Below, piece after piece: positions 19,408 through 27,827 of a stretch of 64,000 nt of DNA (the stretch's first letter is position 1; each line of letters opens with the position of its first letter). Under the pieces are notes generated by a model. The model was not told the origin of the DNA. It saw only the letters and a program-made list of their open reading frames with translations, and did not search any database. The stretch comes from an uncultured Prolixibacteraceae bacterium (GTDB lineage: Bacteria > Bacteroidota > Bacteroidia > Bacteroidales > Prolixibacteraceae). Where the stretch lies: positions 124,001 through 188,000 of the forward strand of contig CALGIG010000107.1 of assembly GCA_937915865.1 (NCBI GenBank). Direction: 5' to 3'. The position numbers and the translations under genes are program-made.

Positions 19408-19505
19408 AAATTGGAATAGGCGTTTAGATCGCTGTTGTTAGATTGCTGTTGGTTATATTCTTGGAATTTAACGATGCTGCAATCCCCAGCATTTTATAAA
19501 ACAAA

Positions 19506-20208
19506 TTAATGATAATCCGTAATAGAACCTATAGAGTTTATTGACTTGAAAAGTCAGAATTTTCATAACCGCATGGTCAACGACCTGCGGAAAACCATAC
19601 AAGAACCAACATCTGCCTGAAAGGCAGGACAAAAACAGATAGATGAGTTACACGCGACTTCTATATCACATCGTATTTAGGACTAAGAATAGTAAAAATA
19701 CAATTCCAGAACAACATGATAAGGAATTGTATGCTTACATCATGGGTATTATCAACAACAAAAAAAGTAAACTGTATCGTATTGGCGGTATGCCTAACCA
19801 CATTCACTTATTAGTTGATATCCATCCTGCTTTTGCGGTATCTGATTTTATGAAAGAGATTAAAGAGTATTCGAGTAAATGGTTGTCAACTAATCCGAAC
19901 TTTCCTGATTTTGATGGGTGGGCGGTCAGTTTTGCCGGGTTTACCTATAATCTTAAAGAAAAACAAATAGTGATTGATTATATTAAGAACCAGAAAGAGC
20001 ACCATAAAAAGGTAAGTTTTGAAGAAGAATATCGTAAGTTTTTGATTGAAAACGGTATTGAAATAGATGAACGATATTTTCTGAAAAATTGATTTTGTCC
20101 TGCCTTTCAGGCAGTTTTGATGTGGGATTCAATGTCCTTAGGTCGTTGACCTAAGGTTATGAAAATAAAACACCTTCGGTGTTAGGTCATTATACGGATT
20201 ATCATTAA
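19506..20208 (+). mobile_element. RAYT-type single-gene element framed by inverted palindromic repeats
   Basis: About 703 bp. The outer ends match in inverted orientation (TTAATGATAATCCGTA at 19506-19521, TACGGATTATCATTAA at 20193-20208, one mismatch when aligned). Moving inwards both sides carry three hairpins in the same order: GACTT-GAA-AAGTC (19543-19555) against ACACC-TTC-GGTGT (20170-20182); a GGTC-AAC-GACC stem (19569-19590, 20136-20156); and the identical CTGCCT-GAA-AGGCAG with GAC (19613-19630, 20097-20114). ATTTTCATAACC is kept on both sides. The arrangement is that of REP-associated tyrosine transposases, which sit between inverted REP palindromes. No second gene (TnpB) is present. 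Confidence 0.82.
19643..20092 (+). CDS. REP-associated tyrosine transposase (IS200/IS605 TnpA-like)
   Basis: 149 residues, full length for a Y1 transposase. The HUH motif is seen as NHIHLLVDI (H53, H55) and the catalytic tyrosine as DYIKNQKEHHKK (Y113), spaced as in the Y1_Tnp family. These enzymes nick and join single-stranded DNA at hairpins. The sequence MSYTRLLYHIVFRTKN at the start and ERYFLKN at the end are typical of the single-copy RAYT branch found in Bacteroidota. The gene is centred in a symmetric frame of palindromes. It appears intact. It may be domesticated rather than a moving insertion sequence. Confidence 0.9.
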   Translation: MSYTRLLYHIVFRTKNSKNTIPEQHDKELYAYIMGIINNKKSKLYRIGGMPNHIHLLVDIHPAFAVSDFMKEIKEYSSKWLSTNPNFPDFDGWAVSFAGFTYNLKEKQIVIDYIKNQKEHHKKVSFEEEYRKFLIENGIEIDERYFLKN

Positions 20209-20223
20209 CAAATTTTTAAAAAT

Positions 20224-20595
20224 ATGATTAGACGATTGACTAATATGGCAGAATATGAGTCCATTATGCAAAGGATAAATGAGCTTGTTGAACTTGTGGA
20301 TGACAATACACCACAAACCGACAGAAATTATATTGAACTTGATTTTCTGACAGATAGTATTGTTGCTTACGAAAAGGAACATTTTACCATTGGCAAATCA
20401 ACCTTGGCCGATGTCCTCAAATCGAGAATGAATGAATTAAACCTATCTCAAAAATCGTTGGCTGAAATGCTTGAGATTAGTGCGCCCAGGGTAAGTGAAT
20501 ACTTAACAGGTAAATCAGAACCGACACTTCAAATAGCCAGGCGTATGCACAAGAAACTGAACATTGATGCAAATATGATTCTCGGATGTATCTAA
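20224..20595 (+). CDS. HigA-like XRE-family antitoxin, apparently orphan
   Basis: 123 residues; a shorter start at 20245 (MAEYESIMQ) is possible and better matches the family. The C-terminal half is a Cro/CI helix-turn-helix (TLADVLKSRMNELNLSQKSL, then AEMLEISAPRVSEYLTGKSE), as in HigA antitoxins that bind the toxin and repress their own operon. The N-terminal part (IMQRINELVELVDDN...YIELDFLTDSIVAYEKEH) is the usual HigA-type extension. A HigB toxin normally precedes it; here the RAYT element ends only 15 bp upstream and no toxin frame is present, nor does one follow (GH95 begins 19 bp later). It could therefore be a remnant of a broken toxin-antitoxin pair or a free regulator. Confidence 0.8.
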   Translation: MIRRLTNMAEYESIMQRINELVELVDDNTPQTDRNYIELDFLTDSIVAYEKEHFTIGKSTLADVLKSRMNELNLSQKSLAEMLEISAPRVSEYLTGKSEPTLQIARRMHKKLNIDANMILGCI

Positions 20596-20614
20596 ATTTC
20601 AGCAATTTAATGCA

Positions 20615-23095
20615 ATGAGAATTTTTATCCTGATCTTGTTTTTAGCTGCTTTTCAACTGTATTCACAGGCAGTACTACCACCGGAACCAGGACAAAACCC
20701 CATGAGGCTCTGGTACGAAAACCCGGCTGTAGCCTGGGAAGAAGCCCTGCCCATTGGCAATGGCCGGTTGGGAGCTATGGTTTTTGGGTCTCCGGGCACC
20801 GAGCACTTGCAGTTGAACGAAGGTACCGTTTGGGCGGGAGAACCTGGCAACAACATACCCAAAGGGTTCAGGAAAATCTTGCCTGAAGTAAGAACCCTGA
20901 TTTTCGCAGGTAAGTACAAAGAGGCGCAAGACCTGGTTATGACCCGGATACCTAGAAATGTGCCGGCCAACATGAATTATGGAATGCCTTACCAGCCTGT
21001 TGGCGACCTATGGATTGATTTTCCCGGCCAGGGTAAAATTACGGATTACTACCGCGACCTGGATATTGCCAACGCCGTTAGTTCGGTGAGTTATGTCGCC
21101 GATGGTGTAACCTATAAACGCGAATATCTGGCTACGGCTGTCGATCAGGTTATTGCCATCCGGTTGACAGCCAATAAAAAAGGAAAGATCAGCTTCACCC
21201 TGAGGGCAAGCAGTCCGCACACCGTGAAGCAAGTGGGAGTGGAGGGAAATGCACTTGTACTGTCAGGAAAAGGCGAGCCAAAGGATAACAAGAAAGGGAA
21301 AGTAGAATTCAATGCGCGTTTTCTTCCGGTTACCGATGGTGGCCAGACCGAAAAAACGGATTCGACTTTAACGGTTCGAAATGCCAATGCAGCAACGATT
21401 TATATTTCTATCGGAACCAATTTCAAAAACTACAACGATATCAGTGGAAATGCTGCGGAGATAGCAGCCAAATACCTGAAAGGGGCGATCGCCAATTCAT
21501 ACAAAACCATTAAACAGGCTCATATTCAGCATTATCGTAAATATTTCGACCGGGTACAATTGGATTTGGGGTCAACAGAATCTGTTAAAAAACCTACCGA
21601 TCAGCGCATTGCCGATTTTAAATCGGGGAATGACCCGCAATTAGCTGCCCTTTATTTTCAATTTGGCCGGTATTTATTGATTTCGTGCTCGCAACCTGGC
21701 AATCAGTCTGCTAATTTGCAAGGTATCTGGAACAACCAGTTGCAGCCTCCCTGGGACAGTAAATACACCGTAAACATCAATATTGAAATGATTTACTGGC
21801 CCGCTGAAGTTACCAACCTGCCAGAACTGACCGAACCTTTGTTTTCGATGATAAAAGATTTGTCGGTAACTGGAAAGGAAGCCGCAAGAGAGATGTATGG
21901 CGCGCGTGGCTGGATGATCCATCACAACACCGACATCTGGAAATTTTCAGGGCCAATCGATGGCGCTTATTACGAACCCTGGCCAATGGGAGGAGCCTGG
22001 TTGAGCCAGCACCTTTGGCAACACTATCTTTACTCTGGCGATTCAAAATTTCTGAATGAAGTTTATCCGATCCTGAAAGGGATTGCCACATTTTATGCCG
22101 ATGTGCTCCAAAAAGAACCATCGCACCAGTGGCTTGTTGTTTGTCCCTGTATGTCGCCGGAAAATGCACACCATAAGGGAGTTACGATGTCAGCCGGGAA
22201 TACGATGGATAACCAACTGGTTTTCGATGTTTTTTCGAACCTGATCGCCGCTTCAAAAATACTGGGCAGGGATGCCGCATTTGCCGATACCGTGAAAATG
22301 AAACGCGACCAGTTGCCTCCGATGCAGGTAGGCCAATACGGGCAATTACAGGAATGGTTATTCGATTGGGACCGGGCCGACGACCATCACCGCCATGTTT
22401 CTCATTTGTATGGCATGTACCCGGCAAACCAGATTTCGCCTTTCACGCAACCAAAGCTTTTCGAAGCTGCCAAAAATTCGCTGATCTATCGCGGCGATAA
22501 GTCCACCGGATGGTCGATGGGATGGAAAGTTAACCTATGGGCTCGCTTACTCGATGGTAATTATGCTTTTAAATTAATAAAAGACCAGCTTACACCTGTT
22601 GCCGAAGCAGCAAAAGAACAAAGCGGCGGTACCTATCCCAATTTGTTTGATGCCCATCCGCCATTCCAGATTGATGGAAATATGGGATGTACTTCAGGAA
22701 TTGCCGAGATGCTGCTCCAAAGCCATGATGGTGATATATACCTGCTTCCGGCTCTTCCCGATGCCTGGCCCAAAGGAAAAGTTACCGGATTACGCGCCCG
22801 TGGCGGTTTTGAAATCGATATGTCGTGGGACAGGGGCAAGCTCACCGATTTAACAGTTCGCTCCACAATTGGGGGAAATTGCCGACTGCGCCTTGCCAAT
22901 GAATTAAAAGGCGATGTGAAACTAAACCCAGTTGCCGAATCATCGGATAATCCAAACCCATTTTATCAAAAAGCATCCATAAAAATACCTTTGATAAAAG
23001 AGAGCGTTAAGCTGGAAGAGTTGAATGTTAAAGCCACAAAATGTTTTGATTTTGAAACACAAGCAGGTGGTATATATCATTTTTCAGCAAAATAA
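20615..23095 (+). CDS. GH95 alpha-L-fucosidase/galactosidase
   Basis: 826 residues with a short Sec signal (about 1-18). The N-terminal beta-domain begins RLWYENPAVAWEEALPIGNG and GRLGAMVFG with LQLNEGTVWAGEP, the classic GH95 opening. In the (alpha/alpha)6 barrel NIN (N387, N389), CMSPEN (E516) and FQIDGNMG (D687) match the asparagines, acid and aspartate described for GH95 alpha-1,2-L-fucosidase. One difference is that NINIEMIYWP has Ile where many family members have Asn. GH95 enzymes release alpha-1,2-L-fucose or alpha-L-galactose from glycan branches. It starts 19 bp after the HigA stop; the mobile element probably landed just upstream and left this gene part of the older cluster. Confidence 0.92.
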   Translation: MRIFILILFLAAFQLYSQAVLPPEPGQNPMRLWYENPAVAWEEALPIGNGRLGAMVFGSPGTEHLQLNEGTVWAGEPGNNIPKGFRKILPEVRTLIFAGKYKEAQDLVMTRIPRNVPANMNYGMPYQPVGDLWIDFPGQGKITDYYRDLDIANAVSSVSYVADGVTYKREYLATAVDQVIAIRLTANKKGKISFTLRASSPHTVKQVGVEGNALVLSGKGEPKDNKKGKVEFNARFLPVTDGGQTEKTDSTLTVRNANAATIYISIGTNFKNYNDISGNAAEIAAKYLKGAIANSYKTIKQAHIQHYRKYFDRVQLDLGSTESVKKPTDQRIADFKSGNDPQLAALYFQFGRYLLISCSQPGNQSANLQGIWNNQLQPPWDSKYTVNINIEMIYWPAEVTNLPELTEPLFSMIKDLSVTGKEAAREMYGARGWMIHHNTDIWKFSGPIDGAYYEPWPMGGAWLSQHLWQHYLYSGDSKFLNEVYPILKGIATFYADVLQKEPSHQWLVVCPCMSPENAHHKGVTMSAGNTMDNQLVFDVFSNLIAASKILGRDAAFADTVKMKRDQLPPMQVGQYGQLQEWLFDWDRADDHHRHVSHLYGMYPANQISPFTQPKLFEAAKNSLIYRGDKSTGWSMGWKVNLWARLLDGNYAFKLIKDQLTPVAEAAKEQSGGTYPNLFDAHPPFQIDGNMGCTSGIAEMLLQSHDGDIYLLPALPDAWPKGKVTGLRARGGFEIDMSWDRGKLTDLTVRSTIGGNCRLRLANELKGDVKLNPVAESSDNPNPFYQKASIKIPLIKESVKLEELNVKATKCFDFETQAGGIYHFSAK

Positions 23096-23213
23096 ACCTG
23101 CCGTGAAACGGAGAATTTCAAGTTTTATACAGAGGATTTGATTGAAAGATGAAAAGAGACGTGAATTGCAATCATTCTTAATCGAACAAAATGCAAAAGA
23201 TTAAGTATTTGAG

Positions 23214-25013
23214 ATGAAAAAAAGATTTAGTCAAACAAATTATTTGATAATCAATGATATGAAAAAATATTCCAGTTTTATCCTGATACTATTTCTGTTT
23301 GTTGTCACTTTTTTGTTTTTACAGATTTTTAGCGCTTACCATTTTTATTATATCGAACAATTCCAGTTGTTTCTTACTACTCCTGCCTGTTTTTTTGAGG
23401 GTATTTCGCATCCGGGAGGGCTAACGGAATATTTTTCTCATTTTTTGGTTCAATTTTTCATTGTACCCTATTGTGGCGCATTAATCGAAACGATTATCCT
23501 AATTGCTGTTTTTGTAGCTGCTTCCAGATTTGTTTTACGTTCCGAAAAAAGCAAGGTATTCTTTATAATCCCGGCCAGCATCTATCTTTCCTGTCTGTTG
23601 ATGTGCTTTAATTTTAATGTTTTTTTCCAGGGAACGTTATCCTTTCTGTTATGCTTAATTTGTCTAAATATCTATATTTCAGTAAAAAGATCATTAGTCC
23701 GAATTGTTCTTGTTTTTATAACAGTTCCACTGCTATACTGGTTTGCCGGATCGGTTTCCTTGCTTTTTGCCTTTTGCTTTACCGCTAGTGAACTGCTTAA
23801 TGGAAAAAGTAAACGGCGATTGGCCTGGCTAACCTTGCCCATTTGGGCATTACTGGTATCATGGGTTGCGGTACGTTTCTCTTTAACAGATAATTACAAG
23901 GTGAGTTTTCTACCTGACATGTACTATCAGACAAAACTTTCACCTTCTTTTAATATTTACTTTCCCTGGATATTAATGTTGATTTGGATTTCGGTAACAA
24001 CCTATCTTTCCAAAGTACAGCTTTCTCAAAAAAAGGTGTATTGGATATTGGGAATACAGGTTATGCTCTTTGTATTTCTTTTCGGACAAGGGGTCATAAG
24101 ATATGGCGACCGGGACTCATATCAGGTAAAAAAACTGGATTACTATTGCCGTACCGAACAATGGGATAAGATTATAGCTGAATCGAAGAAAAAAGAAATA
24201 AATAACTATCTGCATCTGAATTACCTGAATTTAGCACTTGCCGAAAAGGGATTCCTTTCAGGTAGTATGTTTGGATACAATCAAAAAGGACCTTTATCGC
24301 TTGAAGTCTCCAGTCAAAAGAAAAATGTACTGTCAGCCCTTATGAGCGACATTAGTTTTGCCGTGGGAGATATAGCTGCCGCCCAGCGATATGCTTTCGA
24401 AGGGTACGAAACTTGTTCGGGAAATGGTAGTAGCCGGTTGCTTAAACGACTGATACAAACCAACCTAATTTATGGCGAATATGCTGTTGCTGAGAAATAT
24501 ATCCAAATTTTGGAACATACGCTTTTTTACCGGAAATGGGCAATCAGTCAGCGAAAATTCTTGTACAACGATTCAGCCTGTATGAACGATGCTCTTATCG
24601 CTACAAAGCGGAAATGTCTTCCTCCTTCCGGGAGCAGGGCTATTTCGGGTGGTTTTCCTCAAACGCTTAAAACGCTTGTCGAAATTAATAAGGAAAACAA
24701 AATTGCCCGTGATTATTTATTAGCTTTTTGTTTGTTAACCAAGGACTTGAAAGAATTCGAAAACATCTTTGCACTTTATTGCACCAATGAAATTAAATCT
24801 GGTAACCTGCCAGTTTCTTACCAGCAGGCCGTATTGATGTACTACGAATCTCAGCCTGAAAAATGGAAAATATTTGGGGTATCGCCTGAAACTGTTTTGT
24901 TATATAAACAATATAAATATACTTTTTTGAAAAACAGGCAAGACTCTGGTATAAAGATAATTATGCATCAACAATTTGCATCTACTTATTGGTTTTATTT
25001 TCAATTTATTTAA
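23214..25013 (+). CDS. DUF6057-like polytopic membrane protein
   Basis: 599 residues; an ATG at 23259 (MKKYSSFILIL) is an alternative start 15 codons later. The first 300 residues hold about ten hydrophobic segments (for example FILILFLFVVTFLFLQIF, IVLVFITVPLLYWFAGSV, VYWILGIQVMLFVFLFGQG). The last 300 residues are soluble and helical, with short TPR-like pairs (LNLALAEKGFLSGSMFGYN, AVAEKYIQILEHTLFYRKWA) and end in TYWFYFQF, as expected for DUF6057 proteins of Bacteroidota. Function is unknown to me. Its stop overlaps the preceding part of the next frame, and the next true start lies 11 bp further, so the two form one transcript. Codons look more A+T-rich than those of the hydrolase genes. 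Confidence 0.72.
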   Translation: MKKRFSQTNYLIINDMKKYSSFILILFLFVVTFLFLQIFSAYHFYYIEQFQLFLTTPACFFEGISHPGGLTEYFSHFLVQFFIVPYCGALIETIILIAVFVAASRFVLRSEKSKVFFIIPASIYLSCLLMCFNFNVFFQGTLSFLLCLICLNIYISVKRSLVRIVLVFITVPLLYWFAGSVSLLFAFCFTASELLNGKSKRRLAWLTLPIWALLVSWVAVRFSLTDNYKVSFLPDMYYQTKLSPSFNIYFPWILMLIWISVTTYLSKVQLSQKKVYWILGIQVMLFVFLFGQGVIRYGDRDSYQVKKLDYYCRTEQWDKIIAESKKKEINNYLHLNYLNLALAEKGFLSGSMFGYNQKGPLSLEVSSQKKNVLSALMSDISFAVGDIAAAQRYAFEGYETCSGNGSSRLLKRLIQTNLIYGEYAVAEKYIQILEHTLFYRKWAISQRKFLYNDSACMNDALIATKRKCLPPSGSRAISGGFPQTLKTLVEINKENKIARDYLLAFCLLTKDLKEFENIFALYCTNEIKSGNLPVSYQQAVLMYYESQPEKWKIFGVSPETVLLYKQYKYTFLKNRQDSGIKIIMHQQFASTYWFYFQFI

Positions 25014-25023
25014 CCTGTTACAA

Positions 25024-26517
25024 ATGGAACACAAAAAATATATATGGCTGCTCTCTCTCTGGCTGGTATTGTTTTTATCATGCTCAGTTCCAGATATTCA
25101 ACAATACAAAGATACAGGCAGGTATCCTGACTTGTTCCCTGACTATATCAATGTGACAATTCCCTGTAACATCGCTCCATTAAATTTTCATCTAAATCAC
25201 CAGATAAATAACGGAGTTACTTACCTTGAAGGAAATGGAGTTAGATTAAAAATATCCTCATCCGATGGGAAATTCAGAATTAATGAACGTGGATGGAAAA
25301 AACTATTGAAAAAGAACAAAGGCGGAAGTATAAAGGTGACCATTTTTACAAAAGAGGGGAAATCATGGGAAAAGTATAATCCGTTTTCGATCCTGGTTTC
25401 GGCTGATCCCATAGATCCGTATGTTGTTTACCGGCTAATTGAGCCAGGATATGAGCTATGGAACAAAATGGGAATATATCAGCGCAACTTGGAAACATTC
25501 AAGGAATCAGCCATATACGAGAATAAGATGACAAGTTATAACTGCGTTAATTGTCATTCGTTTTGCATGGGAAACCCGAAAGAAATGATGTTTCACCTGC
25601 GAGGTCAATATGGAGGTACAATTCTTATTAAAAATGAGGCTATGGAAAAACTGAATACCAAAACCGATAGTACTATCTCTTCCTTAGTCTATCCTTACTG
25701 GCATCCATCTGGAAAATACATCGCCTTTTCGGTGAATAAAATTGACCAAACTTTTTATCTTAACAATAGGGATAGAATTGAAGTTTTTGATTCTGAATCA
25801 AATGTGGTTATGTACGATACCGAAAGGCATCAAATATTTACTTCTCCGCTTCTTGCTACGAAAGCCAGACTGGAAACCTTTCCCAGCTTTTCGCCCGACG
25901 GAAAGACCCTCTTTTTCTGTTCAGCTAAAGCCAAACCGGTTCCCGAAAAGTCCGACTCGGTAAAATACAGCCTTTGTTCAATTCCTTTTTATTCAGAAAC
26001 CAGGACTTTTGGTTCAACTGTCGATACGTTGTTTAATGCAACAAATACTGACAAAAGTGCTTCATTTCCAAGAATATCTCCTGATGGTCGGTTTTTATTA
26101 TTTACTGCTGCGCGGTACGGAACTTTTCCTATCTGGCATAAAGAAGCCGATTTAATTTTATACGACCTTAAGACAAAGGAATACAAGGATATGAGTAAAG
26201 TCAACAGCCCGGATGTGGATAGTTACCATTCCTGGTCGTCGAACAGCCGTTGGATAATTTTTAGCAGCAGAAGAGGCGATGGTTTATACACCCGATTGTA
26301 TATTGCACATGTTGGTGAAGATGGAGTAACGGAGAAAGCATTTATGCTACCTCAAAAGGACTCCCGCTTTTACGAAGCCTTTATGAAATCGTACAATATC
26401 CCTGAATTGGTAAAAGGTCCGGTTAATGCAGATTCGTATAACATTTCGCAAATGGCTAAAAATTCCGATGGAATATTGGTTAAATACAATGGGACAAAGG
26501 AAACAATTGGCAGGTAA
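25024..26517 (+). CDS. Heme-motif lipoprotein with TolB-like propeller
   Basis: I take the ATG at 25024 as start (497 residues), since it gives a lipoprotein signal (LVLFLSC, C20) and lies 11 bp after the DUF6057 stop; the upstream extension has no signal. After a beta-rich domain (about 35-165) a single c-type heme motif CVNCH (C174-H178) follows. The remainder has four PD40/WD40-like blades: YPYWHPSGKYIAFS, TFPSFSPDGKTLFF, SFPRISPDGRFLLF and SYHSWSSNSRWIIFS. Such proteins are often labelled as cytochrome-related TolB proteins in this phylum, without proven function. Covalent heme would need the Ccm machinery elsewhere. Partner of the preceding membrane protein by position. Confidence 0.78.
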   Translation: MEHKKYIWLLSLWLVLFLSCSVPDIQQYKDTGRYPDLFPDYINVTIPCNIAPLNFHLNHQINNGVTYLEGNGVRLKISSSDGKFRINERGWKKLLKKNKGGSIKVTIFTKEGKSWEKYNPFSILVSADPIDPYVVYRLIEPGYELWNKMGIYQRNLETFKESAIYENKMTSYNCVNCHSFCMGNPKEMMFHLRGQYGGTILIKNEAMEKLNTKTDSTISSLVYPYWHPSGKYIAFSVNKIDQTFYLNNRDRIEVFDSESNVVMYDTERHQIFTSPLLATKARLETFPSFSPDGKTLFFCSAKAKPVPEKSDSVKYSLCSIPFYSETRTFGSTVDTLFNATNTDKSASFPRISPDGRFLLFTAARYGTFPIWHKEADLILYDLKTKEYKDMSKVNSPDVDSYHSWSSNSRWIIFSSRRGDGLYTRLYIAHVGEDGVTEKAFMLPQKDSRFYEAFMKSYNIPELVKGPVNADSYNISQMAKNSDGILVKYNGTKETIGR

Positions 26518-26603
26518 AATGGGAAATTTTACATTCCAATCGACCAGCACAATTGAATAAGTCAAAAGTTTTCCGTGTTTTATTTACTTATCAGATTACT
26601 TTT

Positions 26604-27827
26604 TCAATATTCAGGATTTATTCTTTTCGAAAACATTCTGTATTTTCTATAAATATTGTTTATTATATCTTTCTCCAGATATTCGTCAAAGCCACAGTAT
26701 TTCACGATTACGTTGTATAAATTCGTTCCCACGCATCGCAAAAAAACGATGTCGTCCTGAAACAGGTTCCCTGATTCGTCTTTTGCCCGGAATAATAATC
26801 CATAAACAAATACCTCTATCAAAATATCAGATGGACATTCATGTTTTCTGGCTAGTTTTATTGCACCTGTTACCCTATCATCTGCACCAAGTTTGCGTTT
26901 CAAATCAGAACCAATCCTAAATACAGTGTCTCCCAGTGCTTTGTTACTGAACCGAAATAAAAGATCATGAATATGTTCTTCCAAATCATTGGATGTAAAA
27001 ACTTCTGGGTATTCTTCAATCAGAGCCTTTGCCGACTGGTACATGGCTTCGCGCGTAAAAGAATACACCTCCGGATCGTCTAAAACTTCATACAGAAATT
27101 TCAGCTCGGGATGTTTAAAAAAGCCAAAATATGCTGCAGCTACATGACCTAAATTATGAATAAAGGCTTTCCGGTCGACCCAAGCTTTTATATTTTCTTT
27201 TGGTGATAGGCCCTCGACCTGAGGAATCGGATTTTTAAATCCGTTCTTATCAAGAATCAGTGTATTATATGGCTCAGCATAAACCAGCAGAGGATCTTTA
27301 TTTTCTATTTCTTTTGGCATAATCGGCACCATTTTGCCAATACTTGTTTCAACGAAACCAAGGTAGGAGTCAACCGGGAATTTTTTACCAAGCAATTTTA
27401 TTAGACCATCTCTCATTATAACCCGGGCATCTCTGATGTTTTCAGCCAAAATGATATCGAGAGGGAATCCAGGTTGTGTTTCAAACCGTTTTGTAATACC
27501 TTTTGCAACTATCGGAAGAATTTTTGGAAAGGCATTTTTACCCACGCAAGTTGCCATAAGACTGCATTGCGCAATTACATCGGCCACAGCTTCTTTATCA
27601 TTGGCATTAACTCCACGAACATCAGTAATTTTAAGTGTTTCTTCTTTATCCGACTTAATAACAACCTCATACTTTTTAGTTCGGTTAAGGCAATTAATTA
27701 TCTTCTGATCAACATCAATAAAAATAATCTTGTAGCCGGAAAGTCTGAAAAGTTGCCCGATAAAGGACCTTCCTATTTTTCCAGCGCCAAAAATGGCTAT
27801 CGATTTTTCAGGCAATAAGTTATCCAT
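26604..27827 (-). CDS. Mannitol-1-phosphate 5-dehydrogenase-like polyol dehydrogenase
   Basis: I start at MDNLLPEK (ATG at 27827), which overlaps the upstream stop as TAATG; a start 69 bp earlier would run into the previous gene. 407 residues. An N-terminal Rossmann nucleotide-binding site IAIFGAGKIGRSF is followed by the long-chain polyol dehydrogenase core, with ILAENIRDAR and the catalytic K...N..H set in DRKAFIHNLGHVAAAYFG. The family interconverts mannitol-1-phosphate and fructose-6-phosphate, mannitol and fructose, or tagaturonate and altronate using NAD(P)H. It is the last gene of the six-gene operon. Its substrate here is uncertain because the pathway is unknown. Confidence 0.83.
   Translation of the reverse strand: MDNLLPEKSIAIFGAGKIGRSFIGQLFRLSGYKIIFIDVDQKIINCLNRTKKYEVVIKSDKEETLKITDVRGVNANDKEAVADVIAQCSLMATCVGKNAFPKILPIVAKGITKRFETQPGFPLDIILAENIRDARVIMRDGLIKLLGKKFPVDSYLGFVETSIGKMVPIMPKEIENKDPLLVYAEPYNTLILDKNGFKNPIPQVEGLSPKENIKAWVDRKAFIHNLGHVAAAYFGFFKHPELKFLYEVLDDPEVYSFTREAMYQSAKALIEEYPEVFTSNDLEEHIHDLLFRFSNKALGDTVFRIGSDLKRKLGADDRVTGAIKLARKHECPSDILIEVFVYGLLFRAKDESGNLFQDDIVFLRCVGTNLYNVIVKYCGFDEYLEKDIINNIYRKYRMFSKRINPEY

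Noticed and set aside
19506..20208. Complete IS200/IS605 insertion sequence
   Set aside because: Only a tnpA-like gene, no tnpB, and symmetric inverted hairpins on both sides rather than the asymmetric ends usual for IS200; RAYT fits better.
26604..27827. Tagaturonate or fructuronate reductase of a hexuronate pathway
   Set aside because: The family is related and a PfkB kinase is nearby, but no uronate isomerase, dehydratase or aldolase is present, so I keep the general mannitol-type call.
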